Assembly (NCBI RefSeq): GCF_000226955.1
Contig: NZ_AGFU01000016.1
Location: forward strand, 1 to 64,000
DNA: 64,000 bases
Reading direction: 5' to 3'
DNA from: Sphingomonas elodea ATCC 31461
GTDB lineage: Bacteria > Pseudomonadota > Alphaproteobacteria > Sphingomonadales > Sphingomonadaceae
Positions 45,727 to 54,465 of the stretch are shown in pieces (the first letter of the stretch is position 1; each line of letters starts with the position of its first letter). The position numbers and the translations under genes are program-made. The notes under the pieces are model-generated. The model worked only from the letters and a program-made list of their open reading frames with translations. It did no database searches and had not been told where the DNA came from.

Positions 45727-46821
45727 ATGACCAATCCTCTCGACGCCCAGCCCGACGAACGCCGCGAGAACGCCGCTGAACCCGCGCTGCCGGAACGGCT
45801 GGCCCGCGCGATCACGCTCGCCGGCCCGATCCCGCTCTCGCAGTTCATGGGCGCGGCAAACGCGCATTACTACGGCACCCGCGACCCGCTGGGCGCGCGC
45901 GGCGATTTCACCACCGCGCCCGAGATCAGCCAGATGTTCGGCGAGCTGATCGGCCTCTGGCTGGCCGATCTGTGGGACCGCGCCGGCCGCCCGCCCGCCG
46001 CCCGCTATGTCGAGTTCGGCCCCGGCCGCGGCACGCTCGCATCGGATGCGCTGCGGGCGATGGGCAAGGCGGGGTTCGCGCCGCCGGTCGATTTCCTCGA
46101 AACCAGTCCGGTGCTGCGCGCCGCCCAGAAGGAACGCGTGCCGCAGGCCGAATGGCATATCGACCTGGTCGGCCTGCCCGACGATGCGCCGCTGCTGGTG
46201 GTGGCCAACGAGTTCTTCGACGCGCTGCCGATCCGCCAGCTGGTCCATACCGCGCAAGGCTGGCGCGAACGGCTGGTCGCCTGCCAGGATACGCTGTTCC
46301 TGCCGGTGACCGGCGATCGCGGCTTCGATCCGGTGATCCCGCCCGCGCTGCGCGACGCCGCACCGGGCGCGATCCTCGAGACCTCGCCCGCCAGCGTCTC
46401 GCTGCTCCGCGCGCTCGCCCAGCGGCTTCTGGCGCAGGGCGGCGCGGCGCTGATCCTCGACTATGGCTATGAGGGCCCGGCGATCGGCGACACGCTGCAG
46501 GCGGTGCGCGGCCATGCCTTCGCCAATCCGTTCGACGCGCCGGGCGAGGCGGATCTCACCGCGCATGTCGATTTCGGCACGCTCAAGGAAGCCGCCGAGG
46601 CCGAGGGGCTGACCGTCCACGGCCCGGTGACGCAGGGCGATTTCCTGAAAGCCCTGGGCATCGACGATCGCGCCCGCGCGCTCGCCCGGGCCGCGCCCGA
46701 GCGTGGCGATGCGATCGCTGCCGATCGCAACCGGCTGGTGGGCGACGACCAGATGGGATCGCTGTTCAAGGTGCTCGCGATCACCGCACCCGGCTGGCCG
46801 GTACCGGCGGGGTTCGCATGA
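45727..46821 (+). CDS. SAM-dependent methyltransferase of the NDUFAF7/MidA family
   Basis: 364 residues. YYGTRDPLGARGDFTTAPEISQMFGELIGLW at the start, GPGRGTLASDALRAM as the SAM loop, and VANEFFDALPIRQLV are specific for the family. In mitochondria NDUFAF7 methylates a complex I arginine; the bacterial role is less sure. It lies ten bases after lgt and its stop overlaps the next gene by four bases. Confidence 0.92.
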   Translation: MTNPLDAQPDERRENAAEPALPERLARAITLAGPIPLSQFMGAANAHYYGTRDPLGARGDFTTAPEISQMFGELIGLWLADLWDRAGRPPAARYVEFGPGRGTLASDALRAMGKAGFAPPVDFLETSPVLRAAQKERVPQAEWHIDLVGLPDDAPLLVVANEFFDALPIRQLVHTAQGWRERLVACQDTLFLPVTGDRGFDPVIPPALRDAAPGAILETSPASVSLLRALAQRLLAQGGAALILDYGYEGPAIGDTLQAVRGHAFANPFDAPGEADLTAHVDFGTLKEAAEAEGLTVHGPVTQGDFLKALGIDDRARALARAAPERGDAIAADRNRLVGDDQMGSLFKVLAITAPGWPVPAGFA

Positions 46822-47321
46822 TCTACCGGGACGCCACCCCCGCCGATGCCGCCGTGCTGCACGCGCTGTACCGCGAGAGCTTCGTCGCGACCTTCGGCCA
46901 TCTCTATGCACCCGAAGACCTGGCGCGCTTCTTTGCTCCACTGACCCTCGAGGCGCGCATCGCCGAACTGGAAGACCCGCATTGCGCCTTCCGGATCGTC
47001 GAAGATGCGCATGGAGCTGCAGGCTATTGCAAGGTCGGTCCACTGCACCTGCCGGCCGCAACGAAAGGGCCTGCGCTCGAACTGGACGAACTATACCTGC
47101 TCGATCGTGCCAAAGGCAGCGGCGCCGCGCAGACGCTGATGGATTGGGCGATTGCCACCGCCCGCGCGCGCGGCGCCGCCGAACTGTGGCTCTCCGTCTA
47201 TGTCGACAACCACCGCGCCAAGCGCTTCTACGCGCGCAACGGTTTCGAGGATCGTGGACCCTATGCCTTCATGGTGGGCAACCATGCCGACGAGGATCGG
47301 CTGATGCGGCGGGCGCTGTGA
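46818..47321 (+). CDS. GNAT-family N-acetyltransferase
   Basis: 167 residues. ATG at 46818 overlaps the stop of the previous gene (ATGA). The acetyl-CoA-binding site is in ELYLLDRAKGSGAAQTLMDWAIATA, and WLSVYVDNHRAKRFYARNGFEDRGPYAFMVG is the typical GNAT C-terminal half. The substrate is unknown. Operon with lgt, midA and pgeF. Confidence 0.9.
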   Translation: MIYRDATPADAAVLHALYRESFVATFGHLYAPEDLARFFAPLTLEARIAELEDPHCAFRIVEDAHGAAGYCKVGPLHLPAATKGPALELDELYLLDRAKGSGAAQTLMDWAIATARARGAAELWLSVYVDNHRAKRFYARNGFEDRGPYAFMVGNHADEDRLMRRAL

Positions 47322-48085
47322 GCGCGGTGGAAGCGATCCGAGCCCGGGCGCTGTCCGGCACGCCGCACGGCTTTCTCGGCCGTGCCGGGGGCGTGTCGAC
47401 CGGCATGGTCGCGGGGCTCAACGTGGGCACGGGATCGAACGACGATCCCGCCGCGATCGCGCGGAACCGCCGGCTGGCGGTTCAGGCGGTGCTGCCGGGG
47501 GCGCGTCTCGTTACCGTGTACCAGGTGCATTCGGCCGACGCGGTGACGGTGATCGAGCCGTTCGACGAGGATCTCCGCCCGCGCGCCGACGCGCTGGTCA
47601 CCAATCGTCCGGGTATCGTGCTCGGCATCCTTACCGCTGATTGCGCACCGGTACTGTTTACCGACCGCGAGGCCGGCGTGGTCGCTGCCGCCCATGCCGG
47701 CTGGAAGGGTGCGCTAGGCGGGGTCACCGATTCGACGATCGCCGCGATGGAAGCGCTGGGCGCCCGTCGCGAACGCATCGCCGCGGCGGTCGGACCCTGC
47801 ATCGCCCGCGCCAGCTACGAAGTGGATGCCGGCTTCTTCCGCCGCTTCTGCGAGCAGGATCCGGCCAACGAACGCTTCTTCGCCGACGGCCGGCCCGAGC
47901 ATTTCCAGTTCGATCTGGAAGCCTATGTCGTCCACCGACTGGCGCTGGCCGGGCTGCGCACGATCGAGGCGCTGGGCCTCGACACCTATGCCGACGAAGA
48001 CCGCTTCTTCAGCTTCCGTCGCGCGACGCACCGGCTGGAGCCGGATTATGGCCGGCAGATCAGCCTGATCGGGCTGGCGGGGTAA
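47318..48085 (+). CDS. pgeF: Peptidoglycan editing factor PgeF (laccase domain)
   Basis: 255 residues from GTG 47318, which overlaps the GNAT stop as GTGA. LTADCAPVLFTD (Cys), AAHAGWKGALGG (His) and GPCIARASYEV are the metal and substrate residues of the laccase-domain family. The enzyme removes L-Ser in place of L-Ala from peptidoglycan precursors in Gram-negative bacteria. Last gene of the operon; a palindromic element follows. Confidence 0.93.
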   Translation: MSAVEAIRARALSGTPHGFLGRAGGVSTGMVAGLNVGTGSNDDPAAIARNRRLAVQAVLPGARLVTVYQVHSADAVTVIEPFDEDLRPRADALVTNRPGIVLGILTADCAPVLFTDREAGVVAAAHAGWKGALGGVTDSTIAAMEALGARRERIAAAVGPCIARASYEVDAGFFRRFCEQDPANERFFADGRPEHFQFDLEAYVVHRLALAGLRTIEALGLDTYADEDRFFSFRRATHRLEPDYGRQISLIGLAG

Positions 48086-48103
48086 TCACGCCCAGGTAAA
48101 AGG

Positions 48104-48200
48104 CTGTCGTCCCGGCGAAAGCCGGAACCCAGTCGCCTCTCGGTCATAGCAAAAGTGGCGACGGAGACCCCATGGATCCCGGCTTTCGCCGGGATGACGA
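48104..48200. repeat. Palindromic repeat element, copy A
   Basis: Arms CGTCCCGGCGAAAGCCGG and CGGCTTTCGCCGGGATGACG. About 96 bases. The reverse complement has the same order of segments as the element at 52948-53043 (CGTCATCCCGGCG, GGATCCA, GGGGTCTCCGT, AGGCGACTGG), so the two are copies in opposite orientation. It lies between pgeF and the corC-like gene, convergent stops. Confidence 0.75.
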
Positions 48201-48217
48201 TGGAGGGGTTCCGTGTC

Positions 48218-49129
48218 CTACGCCGCGTCTTCCACCCGCATTTCGGGCGGATGCAGCCGCAGCCGGTTCACCTTGCGCTCGTCGGCATCGATGACTTCGA
48301 GCTTCCAGCCGCTGTCATGCTCGAGGCATTCGCCGACCTGCGGCACATGGCCCGCGAGCACGAAGGCGAGGCCGCCGATCGTGTCGACATCCTCCTCCAC
48401 CTCGGCCAGCCGCGGATCGACCGTCTCGGCGACGTCCTCCAGCTCGGCGCGGGCATCGGCTTCCCAGCCGCCGCCGTCGATCGGCACGATCAGCGCGGCG
48501 GGCGCCTCGTCATGCTCGTCCTCGATCTCGCCGACGATTTCCTCGATCAGGTCCTCGATGGTGATCAGCCCCTCGGTCCCCGAATATTCGTCGAGCACGA
48601 TCGCAAGATGCGTGCGCTTCACCCGCATCTGCGCGAGCAGATCGAGCGCGCCCATCGATTGCGGCACGTACAGCGGCTGGCGGATCAGCGCGGCGATCGT
48701 CGGCGGATAGGCCTCGCCCTTGGCCAGGATCTCGAACACGTCCTTGATATGGACCATGCCGATGATCGTATCGAGCTCCTCACGATAGACCGGCAAGCGG
48801 CTGTGCCCCGCCTCGGCGAAGAGCTGGACGAGATCGGCGAAGCTGGTCTGCTCCTCGACCGCGATGATGTCGGCGCGAGGCACGCCGACGTCACCGGCAT
48901 CGCGCTCGCCGAAATGCAGCAGGTTCTTGAGCATCTGCCGCTCGATCGGCGCGAGATCACCAGCGGGCGGCGTGCCGCCGTCGCTCTCATGCTCTTCGAT
49001 GGCTTCTTCCAGCCGCTCGCGCAGCGTCTCTTCCTGTTCCTCACCGAACAGGAGCGTGCGCAGGCTGCGCCAGATTCCTCCGTTTTCGTGTCGGTGTTCG
49101 GGCGAGCCGGTACTGGGGCCCTCGTTCAT
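48218..49129 (-). CDS. CBS-domain CorC/HlyC protein (transporter-associated)
   Basis: 303 residues, no membrane part. Two CBS-type units (AGDVGVPRADIIAVE..., HIKDVFEILAKGE; then RQPLYVPQSMGALDLLAQMRVKRTHLAIVLDEYSGTEGLITIEDLIEEIVGEI) and a C-terminal CorC_HlyC domain with DDDGWKLEVIDADERKVNRLRLH-like end. This is the usual CorC that follows ybeY in many Proteobacteria. Its role may be in Mg/Co efflux or membrane stress; not settled. Eight bases downstream of ybeY. Confidence 0.9.
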   Translation of the reverse strand: MNEGPSTGSPEHRHENGGIWRSLRTLLFGEEQEETLRERLEEAIEEHESDGGTPPAGDLAPIERQMLKNLLHFGERDAGDVGVPRADIIAVEEQTSFADLVQLFAEAGHSRLPVYREELDTIIGMVHIKDVFEILAKGEAYPPTIAALIRQPLYVPQSMGALDLLAQMRVKRTHLAIVLDEYSGTEGLITIEDLIEEIVGEIEDEHDEAPAALIVPIDGGGWEADARAELEDVAETVDPRLAEVEEDVDTIGGLAFVLAGHVPQVGECLEHDSGWKLEVIDADERKVNRLRLHPPEMRVEDAA

Positions 49130-49137
49130 GTTGGTGG

Positions 49138-49647
49138 TCAGTCCTCGCGTACGGGATAGGGATCGTGCAGGTTCAGGGCCGTCATGGCGGCCTGTTCCAT
49201 CGCCTCCATGGCTTCCGCCTCGCCATCCTCGATATGGTCATAGCCTAGCAGATGCAGCATGCCATGGACAATCAGATGCGTGGCGTGATCTTCCACGGAA
49301 ATGCCGCGCTCGCCTGCTTCGACCGAACAGACGCCGTGCGCAAGCACGATATCGCCCAGCAATACTTCGCCATCATCGCTGTTCTGGGTGACGGTATCGA
49401 GCAGATCGGGCTGGATCATCGGGAAGGACAGCACGTTGGTCGGCTTGTCCTTGGCCCGATACTGGCGATTGAGCATGTGGACTTCGTCGTCGCTGGTGAA
49501 GCGCACCGCGACTTCGATCGTGCTCGGCGCGCCCTGCCAGTCGGCATAGGGCGTCTGCGCGATCGCCGCGCCCGCCGCGCGCAGGGCGAGCGACTCCCAG
49601 TCGCCGTCCGGCCAGGGCGATTCGGGGAGGGCGGCAACGTCGAGCAT
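49138..49647 (-). CDS. ybeY: YbeY endoribonuclease
   Basis: 169 residues. The zinc-binding motif HGMLHLLGYDH is complete, with a preceding NRQYRAKDKPTNVLSFP. It matures 16S rRNA 3' ends and is central in rRNA quality control. ATG at 49647 shares a base with the vapC stop codon (TGATG), so here it is translationally coupled to the toxin gene rather than directly to phoH. Confidence 0.95.
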   Translation of the reverse strand: MLDVAALPESPWPDGDWESLALRAAGAAIAQTPYADWQGAPSTIEVAVRFTSDDEVHMLNRQYRAKDKPTNVLSFPMIQPDLLDTVTQNSDDGEVLLGDIVLAHGVCSVEAGERGISVEDHATHLIVHGMLHLLGYDHIEDGEAEAMEAMEQAAMTALNLHDPYPVRED

Positions 49648-50042
49648 CAGGCGAGGTCCGTTTTGGAGAAATCGTCGCCCTTGTAGAGCAGACGCGCGTC
49701 ATGCGATTTGGCGCAGGCATAGGCGAAGCAATCGCCCATGTTGAGTCCGGCCGGGTGGCGCCCCTTGCCGAACTGCTGATAGGCATCGAGCGCCAGTTCC
49801 AGCTCGCGCGCACCGATCGGCACCAGCCTCAACCCGAGCTGATCGGCGTAGAGCCCGGTTTCCTGGCGCGCGGCGCTGATATCCATTTGGCGCGAACGCG
49901 AGAGCGCCGCGACGGTTTCCCACGCCGCCATCGCGGACCATAGCGCCGGCGTGCCCTCGACCGCCTCGACCACCAGCCGATCGCGCTCGGGTTCCTCGGC
50001 GATGATCGCGACCATCGCCGATGCGTCGACGAACAGCGTCAA
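49647..50042 (-). CDS. vapC: VapC-type PIN-domain toxin
   Basis: 131 residues from a TTG start at 50042 that overlaps the vapB stop (TTGA). PIN-domain acidic residues are visible: Asp6 (LFVDASA), Glu42 (AAWETVAALSR), Asp104 (NMGDCFAYA) and Asp123 (LLYKGDDF). It is an RNase toxin, usually acting on tRNA or rRNA. Cognate VapB precedes it. It interrupts the usual phoH-ybeY pair, and its stop touches the ybeY start. Confidence 0.92.
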   Translation of the reverse strand: MTLFVDASAMVAIIAEEPERDRLVVEAVEGTPALWSAMAAWETVAALSRSRQMDISAARQETGLYADQLGLRLVPIGARELELALDAYQQFGKGRHPAGLNMGDCFAYACAKSHDARLLYKGDDFSKTDLA

Positions 50043-50290
50043 GCCTCGCCCCACAGCTCGTCGAAAAAGGCCTTGTCGGCGGGCAGTCCGGTCGGGGGCG
50101 GCAACGGGTGGGCGCGGCGATGCGCGTCGAGCTTGCGCAGCACGTCCTGGGCCCGCCCCTTGGCCTCCAGCTCCGCCTTGCGCCGCAACAGGCTGTCGCG
50201 CACCGCCTCGGTCTTGGTGGTGCCGAGCGCAGCCGCCACCTCGGCGGCGAGCGCCGCGGTGTCCGGATCCTTGATATAGAGCGATGCCAC
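50039..50290 (-). CDS. vapB: VapB-type antitoxin
   Basis: 83 residues. An N-terminal ribbon-helix-helix-like DNA-binding segment (ASLYIKDPDTAALAAEVAAALGTTKTEAVRDSLLRR) is followed by a C-terminal tail with PTGLPADKAFFDELWGEA that would wrap the toxin; this is the Rv0623/VapB type. ATG at 50290. It would neutralise VapC and repress its own promoter through the palindrome at 50306-50336. Confidence 0.9.
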   Translation of the reverse strand: MASLYIKDPDTAALAAEVAAALGTTKTEAVRDSLLRRKAELEAKGRAQDVLRKLDAHRRAHPLPPPTGLPADKAFFDELWGEA

Positions 50291-50305
50291 GCCGTGCCTC
50301 CGAAA

Positions 50306-50345
50306 GGGATATCCCGAATGTAGGACGGGATATCCCCGCCTTCAA
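50306..50345 (-). promoter_or_regulatory. vapBC promoter with palindromic operator
   Basis: Leftward promoter with -35 TTGAAG (50345-50340), a 17-base spacer and -10 TACATT (50322-50317). Two 11-base arms, CGGGATATCCC at 50326-50336 within the spacer and GGGATATCCCG at 50306-50316 just beyond the -10, form an inverted repeat with a nine-base gap. Their position would let bound VapB(C) block RNA polymerase. The -35 overlaps the phoH stop codon. Confidence 0.7.
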
Positions 50346-51349
50346 CCTTCGCCCTCATAGGCGGCGACGATGCGGCCGACGATCGGGTGGCGCACCACGT
50401 CGCCCACGCCGAAGCGCACCATCGAGATGCCCTCCACGCCCTCCAGCCGGTCCACCGCATCGTTCAAGCCGGAGGCATTGGGCCCGCCGGGCAAGTCGGT
50501 CTGGTTGGGATCGCCGCAGATCACCATCCGGCTGTTCTGGCCGAATCGCGTGAGGAACATCTTCATCTGCATCGGCGTGGTGTTCTGCGCTTCGTCAAGA
50601 ATGACGAACGCGTCCGCAAGCGTGCGGCCGCGCATGAAGGCGATCGGCGCGATCTCGATCTCGCCACTCGCGATGCGCCGCTCCACCTGCTCGGCCGGCA
50701 GGCAGTCGTAGAGCGCGTCGTAGATCGGGCGGAGATAGGGATCGACCTTCTCCTTCATGTCGCCCGGCAGGAAGCCGAGTCGTTCGCCCGCCTCGACGGC
50801 CGGGCGCGACAGGATCAGCCGCTGGACGCTGCCGGTGATCAGCTGCGCCACGGCCTGCGCCACCGCCAGATAGGTCTTGCCGGTACCCGCCGGCCCGAGC
50901 GCGAAGATCAGGTCGTTCGAGGCGAGCTCGCGCATGTAATGCGTCTGCGTCACCGAACGCGGCACGATCGTCTTCTTGCGCGTGCGGATCATGATCGAGG
51001 GCTTGGAGCCGGGATTGCCCGCCGGCTCGGCGCGCACGATGCCGGTGAACATCGGCTCGCTCGACATGGCGATCACCGCGTCGATCAGGCCGCCATCGAC
51101 GTCCTCGCCGCGGATCACGCGGGCATGCAGTTCCTGCAGCACCTCGCGGGCATGGGCCACCACTTCCGCCGTACCCTCGATCACCACCCGCTGGCCGCGC
51201 GCGTGGATGTACACGCCCAGCCGCTCCTCGAGCATCAGCAGGTTGGAATCGAATTCGCCGAAGAGCTGCGGCAGGAGCTGGGGCTTGTCGAAGGTCACCT
51301 CTACCCGGGAACGTTCGCCGGACTGGGCGGGGACAGGCTTGCGGCTCAT
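50342..51349 (-). CDS. phoH: PhoH-like ATPase
   Basis: 335 residues. Walker A GPAGTGKTYLA, Walker B FVILDEAQNTTPMQMKMFLTRFG, and the N-terminal KH-like domain (residues about 30-90). PhoH proteins are cytoplasmic ATPases tied to RNA processing with YbeY. Start is ATG 51349 (AAAGGA upstream); the frame extends further but without support. It precedes vapBC and would normally be followed directly by ybeY. Confidence 0.93.
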   Translation of the reverse strand: MSRKPVPAQSGERSRVEVTFDKPQLLPQLFGEFDSNLLMLEERLGVYIHARGQRVVIEGTAEVVAHAREVLQELHARVIRGEDVDGGLIDAVIAMSSEPMFTGIVRAEPAGNPGSKPSIMIRTRKKTIVPRSVTQTHYMRELASNDLIFALGPAGTGKTYLAVAQAVAQLITGSVQRLILSRPAVEAGERLGFLPGDMKEKVDPYLRPIYDALYDCLPAEQVERRIASGEIEIAPIAFMRGRTLADAFVILDEAQNTTPMQMKMFLTRFGQNSRMVICGDPNQTDLPGGPNASGLNDAVDRLEGVEGISMVRFGVGDVVRHPIVGRIVAAYEGEG

Positions 51350-51564
51350 GCGGTCCTTTCGATGTTGGCGACGGGCGCGAAGTTCCTGGCGCTCCAAAGG
51401 AGCAAAGCCTGGCAGGGGACGGAGGTTCCGTGGCGCATCGTCACGCCGGAAGATGACAGAGGTTCGGCAGGTTGCACAGGGGATAGATGGGGCGTCCCCA
51501 TCGATAGCGCCACAGTGTGACCGGCGAGCGACAGCGCGGGCCCCAAATCCGTGCGCTTCCGTGC

Positions 51565-52869
51565 TCAGGCCGCGACCAGCTCCCTTCCGCCCAGCGAATT
51601 GGGGCCGGCGCTGACCAGTTCCACGTCGATCAGATCGCCGATCCTGGCATTGGTCTCCAGATGGACCGACTGCAGCCAGGGCGACTTGCCGATCATCTGG
51701 CCGGGGCGACGGCCCACCCGCTCGATCAGCACCGAACAACGGCGACCGACGCTCGCCTGGTTGAACGCCTGCGAATCGCGCGCCAGCGCCGCCTGGAGGC
51801 GCTGGAGCCGCGCATCGGCCACTTCGGCGGGCAGATACTGGTCGACGAGTTCGGCCGCCGGCGTGCCCGGGCGCGGCGAATATTTGAAGCTGAAGCACTG
51901 GGCATAGCCGACCGCGTCGACCAGCTGCAGCGTCTCCTCGAACTCCGCCTCGGTCTCGCCGGGAAAGGCGACGATGAAGTCGCCCGACAGCGCGATATCC
52001 GGCCGCGCCGCACGGACGCGTTCCAGGATGCGCAGATAGGAATCGCGGGTGTGGCTCCGGTTCATCGCTTTCAGGATGCGGTCGCTGCCCGCCTGCACCG
52101 GCAGGTGCAGGAACGGCATCAGCTTGCCCACATGGGCGTGCGCCTCGATCAGTCCCTCGGCCATGTCGTTGGGATGGCTGGTGGTATAGCGGATGCGGGC
52201 CAGCCCCTCGATCCGGTCGAGCGCCACGATCAGGTCATGCAGGCCCCGGCCGTCGTCATCGCCCCAGGCGTTGACGTTCTGGCCGAGCAGGGTGATTTCG
52301 CGCGCGCCGGCATCGACCAGCGCCTTCGCCTCGTCGACGATGGCCGCATAGGGCCGGCTCACCTCGGCGCCGCGGGTATAGGGCACCACGCAATAGGTGC
52401 AGAACTTGTCGCAGCCTTCCTGCACGGTGAGGAAGGCGCTCGGCCCCACCTTGCGGCGCGCGGGCAGTTTGCCGAACTTGCTGGCGATCGGCATGTCCGT
52501 ATCAAGGCCGAGCTGGCCCTCGGCCGCCTTGGCGACCAGCTCGGGCAGGTTGTGATAGGCTTGCGGGCCGACCACCACGTCCACCTTGGCGCGGCGGGCG
52601 ATCTCCTCGCCCTCGGCCTGGGCGACGCAGCCGGCGACCGCGATCATCGGCTTGCCGCTCTCGCGCAGCTTCAGGCGGCCGATCTCCGAATACACCTTCT
52701 CGGTTGCCTTTTCGCGGATATGGCAGGTGTTGAGGACGACGAGATCGGCCTGATCCGCCTCGGCGGCGACAAGGCCCTGGGCGGCCATCAGCTCGCCCAT
52801 GCGCTCGCCGTCATAGACGTTCATCTGGCAGCCATACGACTTGACGTGATAGGTCTTGGGGGTGGTCAT
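51565..52869 (-). CDS. miaB: tRNA-2-methylthio-N6-dimethylallyladenosine synthase
   Basis: 434 residues. The N-terminal MTTase domain with [10 protein letters not shown] and NTCHIREKA provides three Cys for one Fe-S cluster; the radical-SAM motif is [12 protein letters not shown]; a TRAM domain closes the protein. It adds the 2-methylthio group to i6A37 of tRNAs. Start ATG 52869. A repeat element separates it from plsC. Confidence 0.96.
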   Translation of the reverse strand: MTTPKTYHVKSYGCQMNVYDGERMGELMAAQGLVAAEADQADLVVLNTCHIREKATEKVYSEIGRLKLRESGKPMIAVAGCVAQAEGEEIARRAKVDVVVGPQAYHNLPELVAKAAEGQLGLDTDMPIASKFGKLPARRKVGPSAFLTVQEGCDKFCTYCVVPYTRGAEVSRPYAAIVDEAKALVDAGAREITLLGQNVNAWGDDDGRGLHDLIVALDRIEGLARIRYTTSHPNDMAEGLIEAHAHVGKLMPFLHLPVQAGSDRILKAMNRSHTRDSYLRILERVRAARPDIALSGDFIVAFPGETEAEFEETLQLVDAVGYAQCFSFKYSPRPGTPAAELVDQYLPAEVADARLQRLQAALARDSQAFNQASVGRRCSVLIERVGRRPGQMIGKSPWLQSVHLETNARIGDLIDVELVSAGPNSLGGRELVAA

Positions 52870-52947
52870 GATCGGCGCGCCTATACGCGCAAATGGTGGC
52901 GAGAAACAGGCCCTGGGGCGTGTTTGCGAGGGCAGCGCCACCCCACC

Positions 52948-53043
52948 CGTCATCCCGGCGGAAGCCCGGATCCATTGGGGTCTCCGTTCCCGCTCTAGCT
53001 GGCAGCGATAGGCGACTGGATCCCGGTTTCCGCCGGGATGACG
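52948..53043. repeat. Palindromic repeat element, copy B
   Basis: CGTCATCCCGGCGGAAGCCC at the left and TTTCCGCCGGGATGACGG at the right, about 96 bases. It carries the same internal landmarks (GGATCCA, GGGGTCTCCGT, AGGCGACTGG) as the element at 48104-48200 in the reverse orientation. It lies between miaB and plsC. Confidence 0.75.
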
Positions 53044-53045
53044 GT

Positions 53046-53939
53046 TTATAGGGAGGGCCTGGCCATCCCTGCCGCCGGCGTCTTGTACCCGATCGGATCG
53101 TCGGCGAAGCGGAACGGCCGCAGCGGCTCGCCGAGGGTGCGGACCAGCGCCGTCTCGATCCGCCGCCGGCTCTCCGCCGCGATTGCCTTGCGGCCGGGAA
53201 AGTCGCGCGGGTCGAACGGCTCGAGGAAATGGACCCGCAGGCGGAAGCGCTGCTTGCGCGCCAGAACGCGCTTGGCGTTGTTGAGCCCCCGCTCCTGCCC
53301 GATCCAGGCGATGTCGTCGGCAGCGGGGCCATAGTCCAGCATCACCGGCTGCACCATCACGCCGGGCGGCGGCGGCTCCAGCACGCGCAGCATGGGCGTC
53401 TTGAACGGCAGCAGCGAACGGCCATCGGTGGTGGTGCCTTCCGGGAACACGGTGATCGCCCAGGTCTCGGCAAGCGCCGCGCGCAGCTGATTGATCTGCT
53501 CCGCCACGCCCATCCGATTCTCGCGCTTTACATAGACGGTGCGGTTGAGCCCTGCGAGCCAGCCGACCAGCGGCGAGGCCCCGATCTCCGCCTTGGCGAC
53601 GAAGGCGGTGCCGCTCGCCCCGCCCAACGCCAGGATGTCGATCCAGCTCAGATGGTTGGAAATGTAGAACACATCCCGCTTCAGCGGCGTGCCGACGCAC
53701 TTGACCTTGGCACCGGCGATCCGCGCGGCGCTGGCCAGAAACAGCCGCGGCCAGGGCGAGGGCAGCCGCACCAGCCGGAACAGGTAATGGAGCGGGATGT
53801 GGATGAGCAGCGCCAGCGCCAGCCGCGCGACGCGAAACCAGACGCGCGCGGCCTCTCCCGCGGTCAACCGCGTGGGCAGCCCCTGGGTCGCTTCCTCGCG
53901 GCGGCGCCGGGCGCGCTCAGTTCTTGCGGTCGAGCGCAA
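53046..53939 (-). CDS. plsC: 1-acyl-sn-glycerol-3-phosphate acyltransferase
   Basis: 297 residues if started at TTG 53939; a TTG at 53867 with AGGGG upstream would give a shorter protein that avoids overlapping fur, and I cannot decide. Acyltransferase motifs NHLSWIDI (HX4D), VYVKRENR and FPEGTTTDG are complete. A membrane segment precedes them ([15 protein letters not shown]). It acylates lysophosphatidate to phosphatidate at the inner membrane. Same-strand block with fur and miaB. Confidence 0.9.
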   Translation of the reverse strand: MRSTARTERARRRREEATQGLPTRLTAGEAARVWFRVARLALALLIHIPLHYLFRLVRLPSPWPRLFLASAARIAGAKVKCVGTPLKRDVFYISNHLSWIDILALGGASGTAFVAKAEIGASPLVGWLAGLNRTVYVKRENRMGVAEQINQLRAALAETWAITVFPEGTTTDGRSLLPFKTPMLRVLEPPPPGVMVQPVMLDYGPAADDIAWIGQERGLNNAKRVLARKQRFRLRVHFLEPFDPRDFPGRKAIAAESRRRIETALVRTLGEPLRPFRFADDPIGYKTPAAGMARPSL

Positions 53940-54339
53940 CCCCGTAGAGTTCCATGCGGTGGTCGACGAGGCGGAAGCCCAGCCGCTCGGCGATTTGCTT
54001 CTGCAGCAGCTCCAGCTCGGGATCGACGAACTCGATCACCTTGCCGCTTTCGACGTCGATCAGGTGATCGTGATGCGCCTCGGGCGCCGGCTCATAGCGG
54101 GCACGGCCGTCACCGAAATCGTGGCGATCGAGAATGCCCGCCTCTTCGAACAGGCGGACGGTGCGATAGACGGTGGCGATCGAGATGCCCGGATCGATCG
54201 CGGCGGCGCGCTCATATACCTTTTCCACGTCGGGATGATCGTCCGCGTCGGACAATACGCGCGCGATCACCTTGCGCTGTTCGGTGATGCGCAGCCCCTT
54301 TTCGTGGCAGAGCGCTTCGAGATCAATCTTGCGAGCCAT
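53917..54339 (-). CDS. fur: Fur-family ferric uptake regulator
   Basis: 140 residues. Winged helix (residues 10-80: LRITEQRKVIARVLSDADDHPDVEKVYERAAA, ISIATVYRTVRLFEEAGIL) and a metal-binding HHDHLIDVESGKVIEF segment. No CxxC pairs for the structural zinc site are seen in the C-terminal part, as in many alphaproteobacterial Fur/Mur proteins. It represses iron-acquisition genes when metal-loaded. Its start at 54339 is clear; its 3' end overlaps the plsC start if the long start is used. Confidence 0.93.
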   Translation of the reverse strand: MARKIDLEALCHEKGLRITEQRKVIARVLSDADDHPDVEKVYERAAAIDPGISIATVYRTVRLFEEAGILDRHDFGDGRARYEPAPEAHHDHLIDVESGKVIEFVDPELELLQKQIAERLGFRLVDHRMELYGVALDRKN

Positions 54340-54401
54340 GACACCGCTGTAGCGCCATCCGTGCCAACGGAAAAGGGCAAGCCGTCGGATCTCTCGAGAC
54401 G

Positions 54402-54435
54402 AAAACGCCGGCCGCGGACAAGGTCCGGGCCGGCG
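54402..54435 (-). terminator. Intrinsic terminator after mucR
   Basis: Read on the minus strand: stem CGCCGGCC / GGCCGGCG closed by a 14-base loop, followed by TTTT. It lies between the mucR stop and the fur start, so mucR is probably terminated here and fur has its own promoter. Confidence 0.65.
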
Positions 54436-54465
54436 CTTCTATCTGCTGTCCTGGGGAAGGACGGA

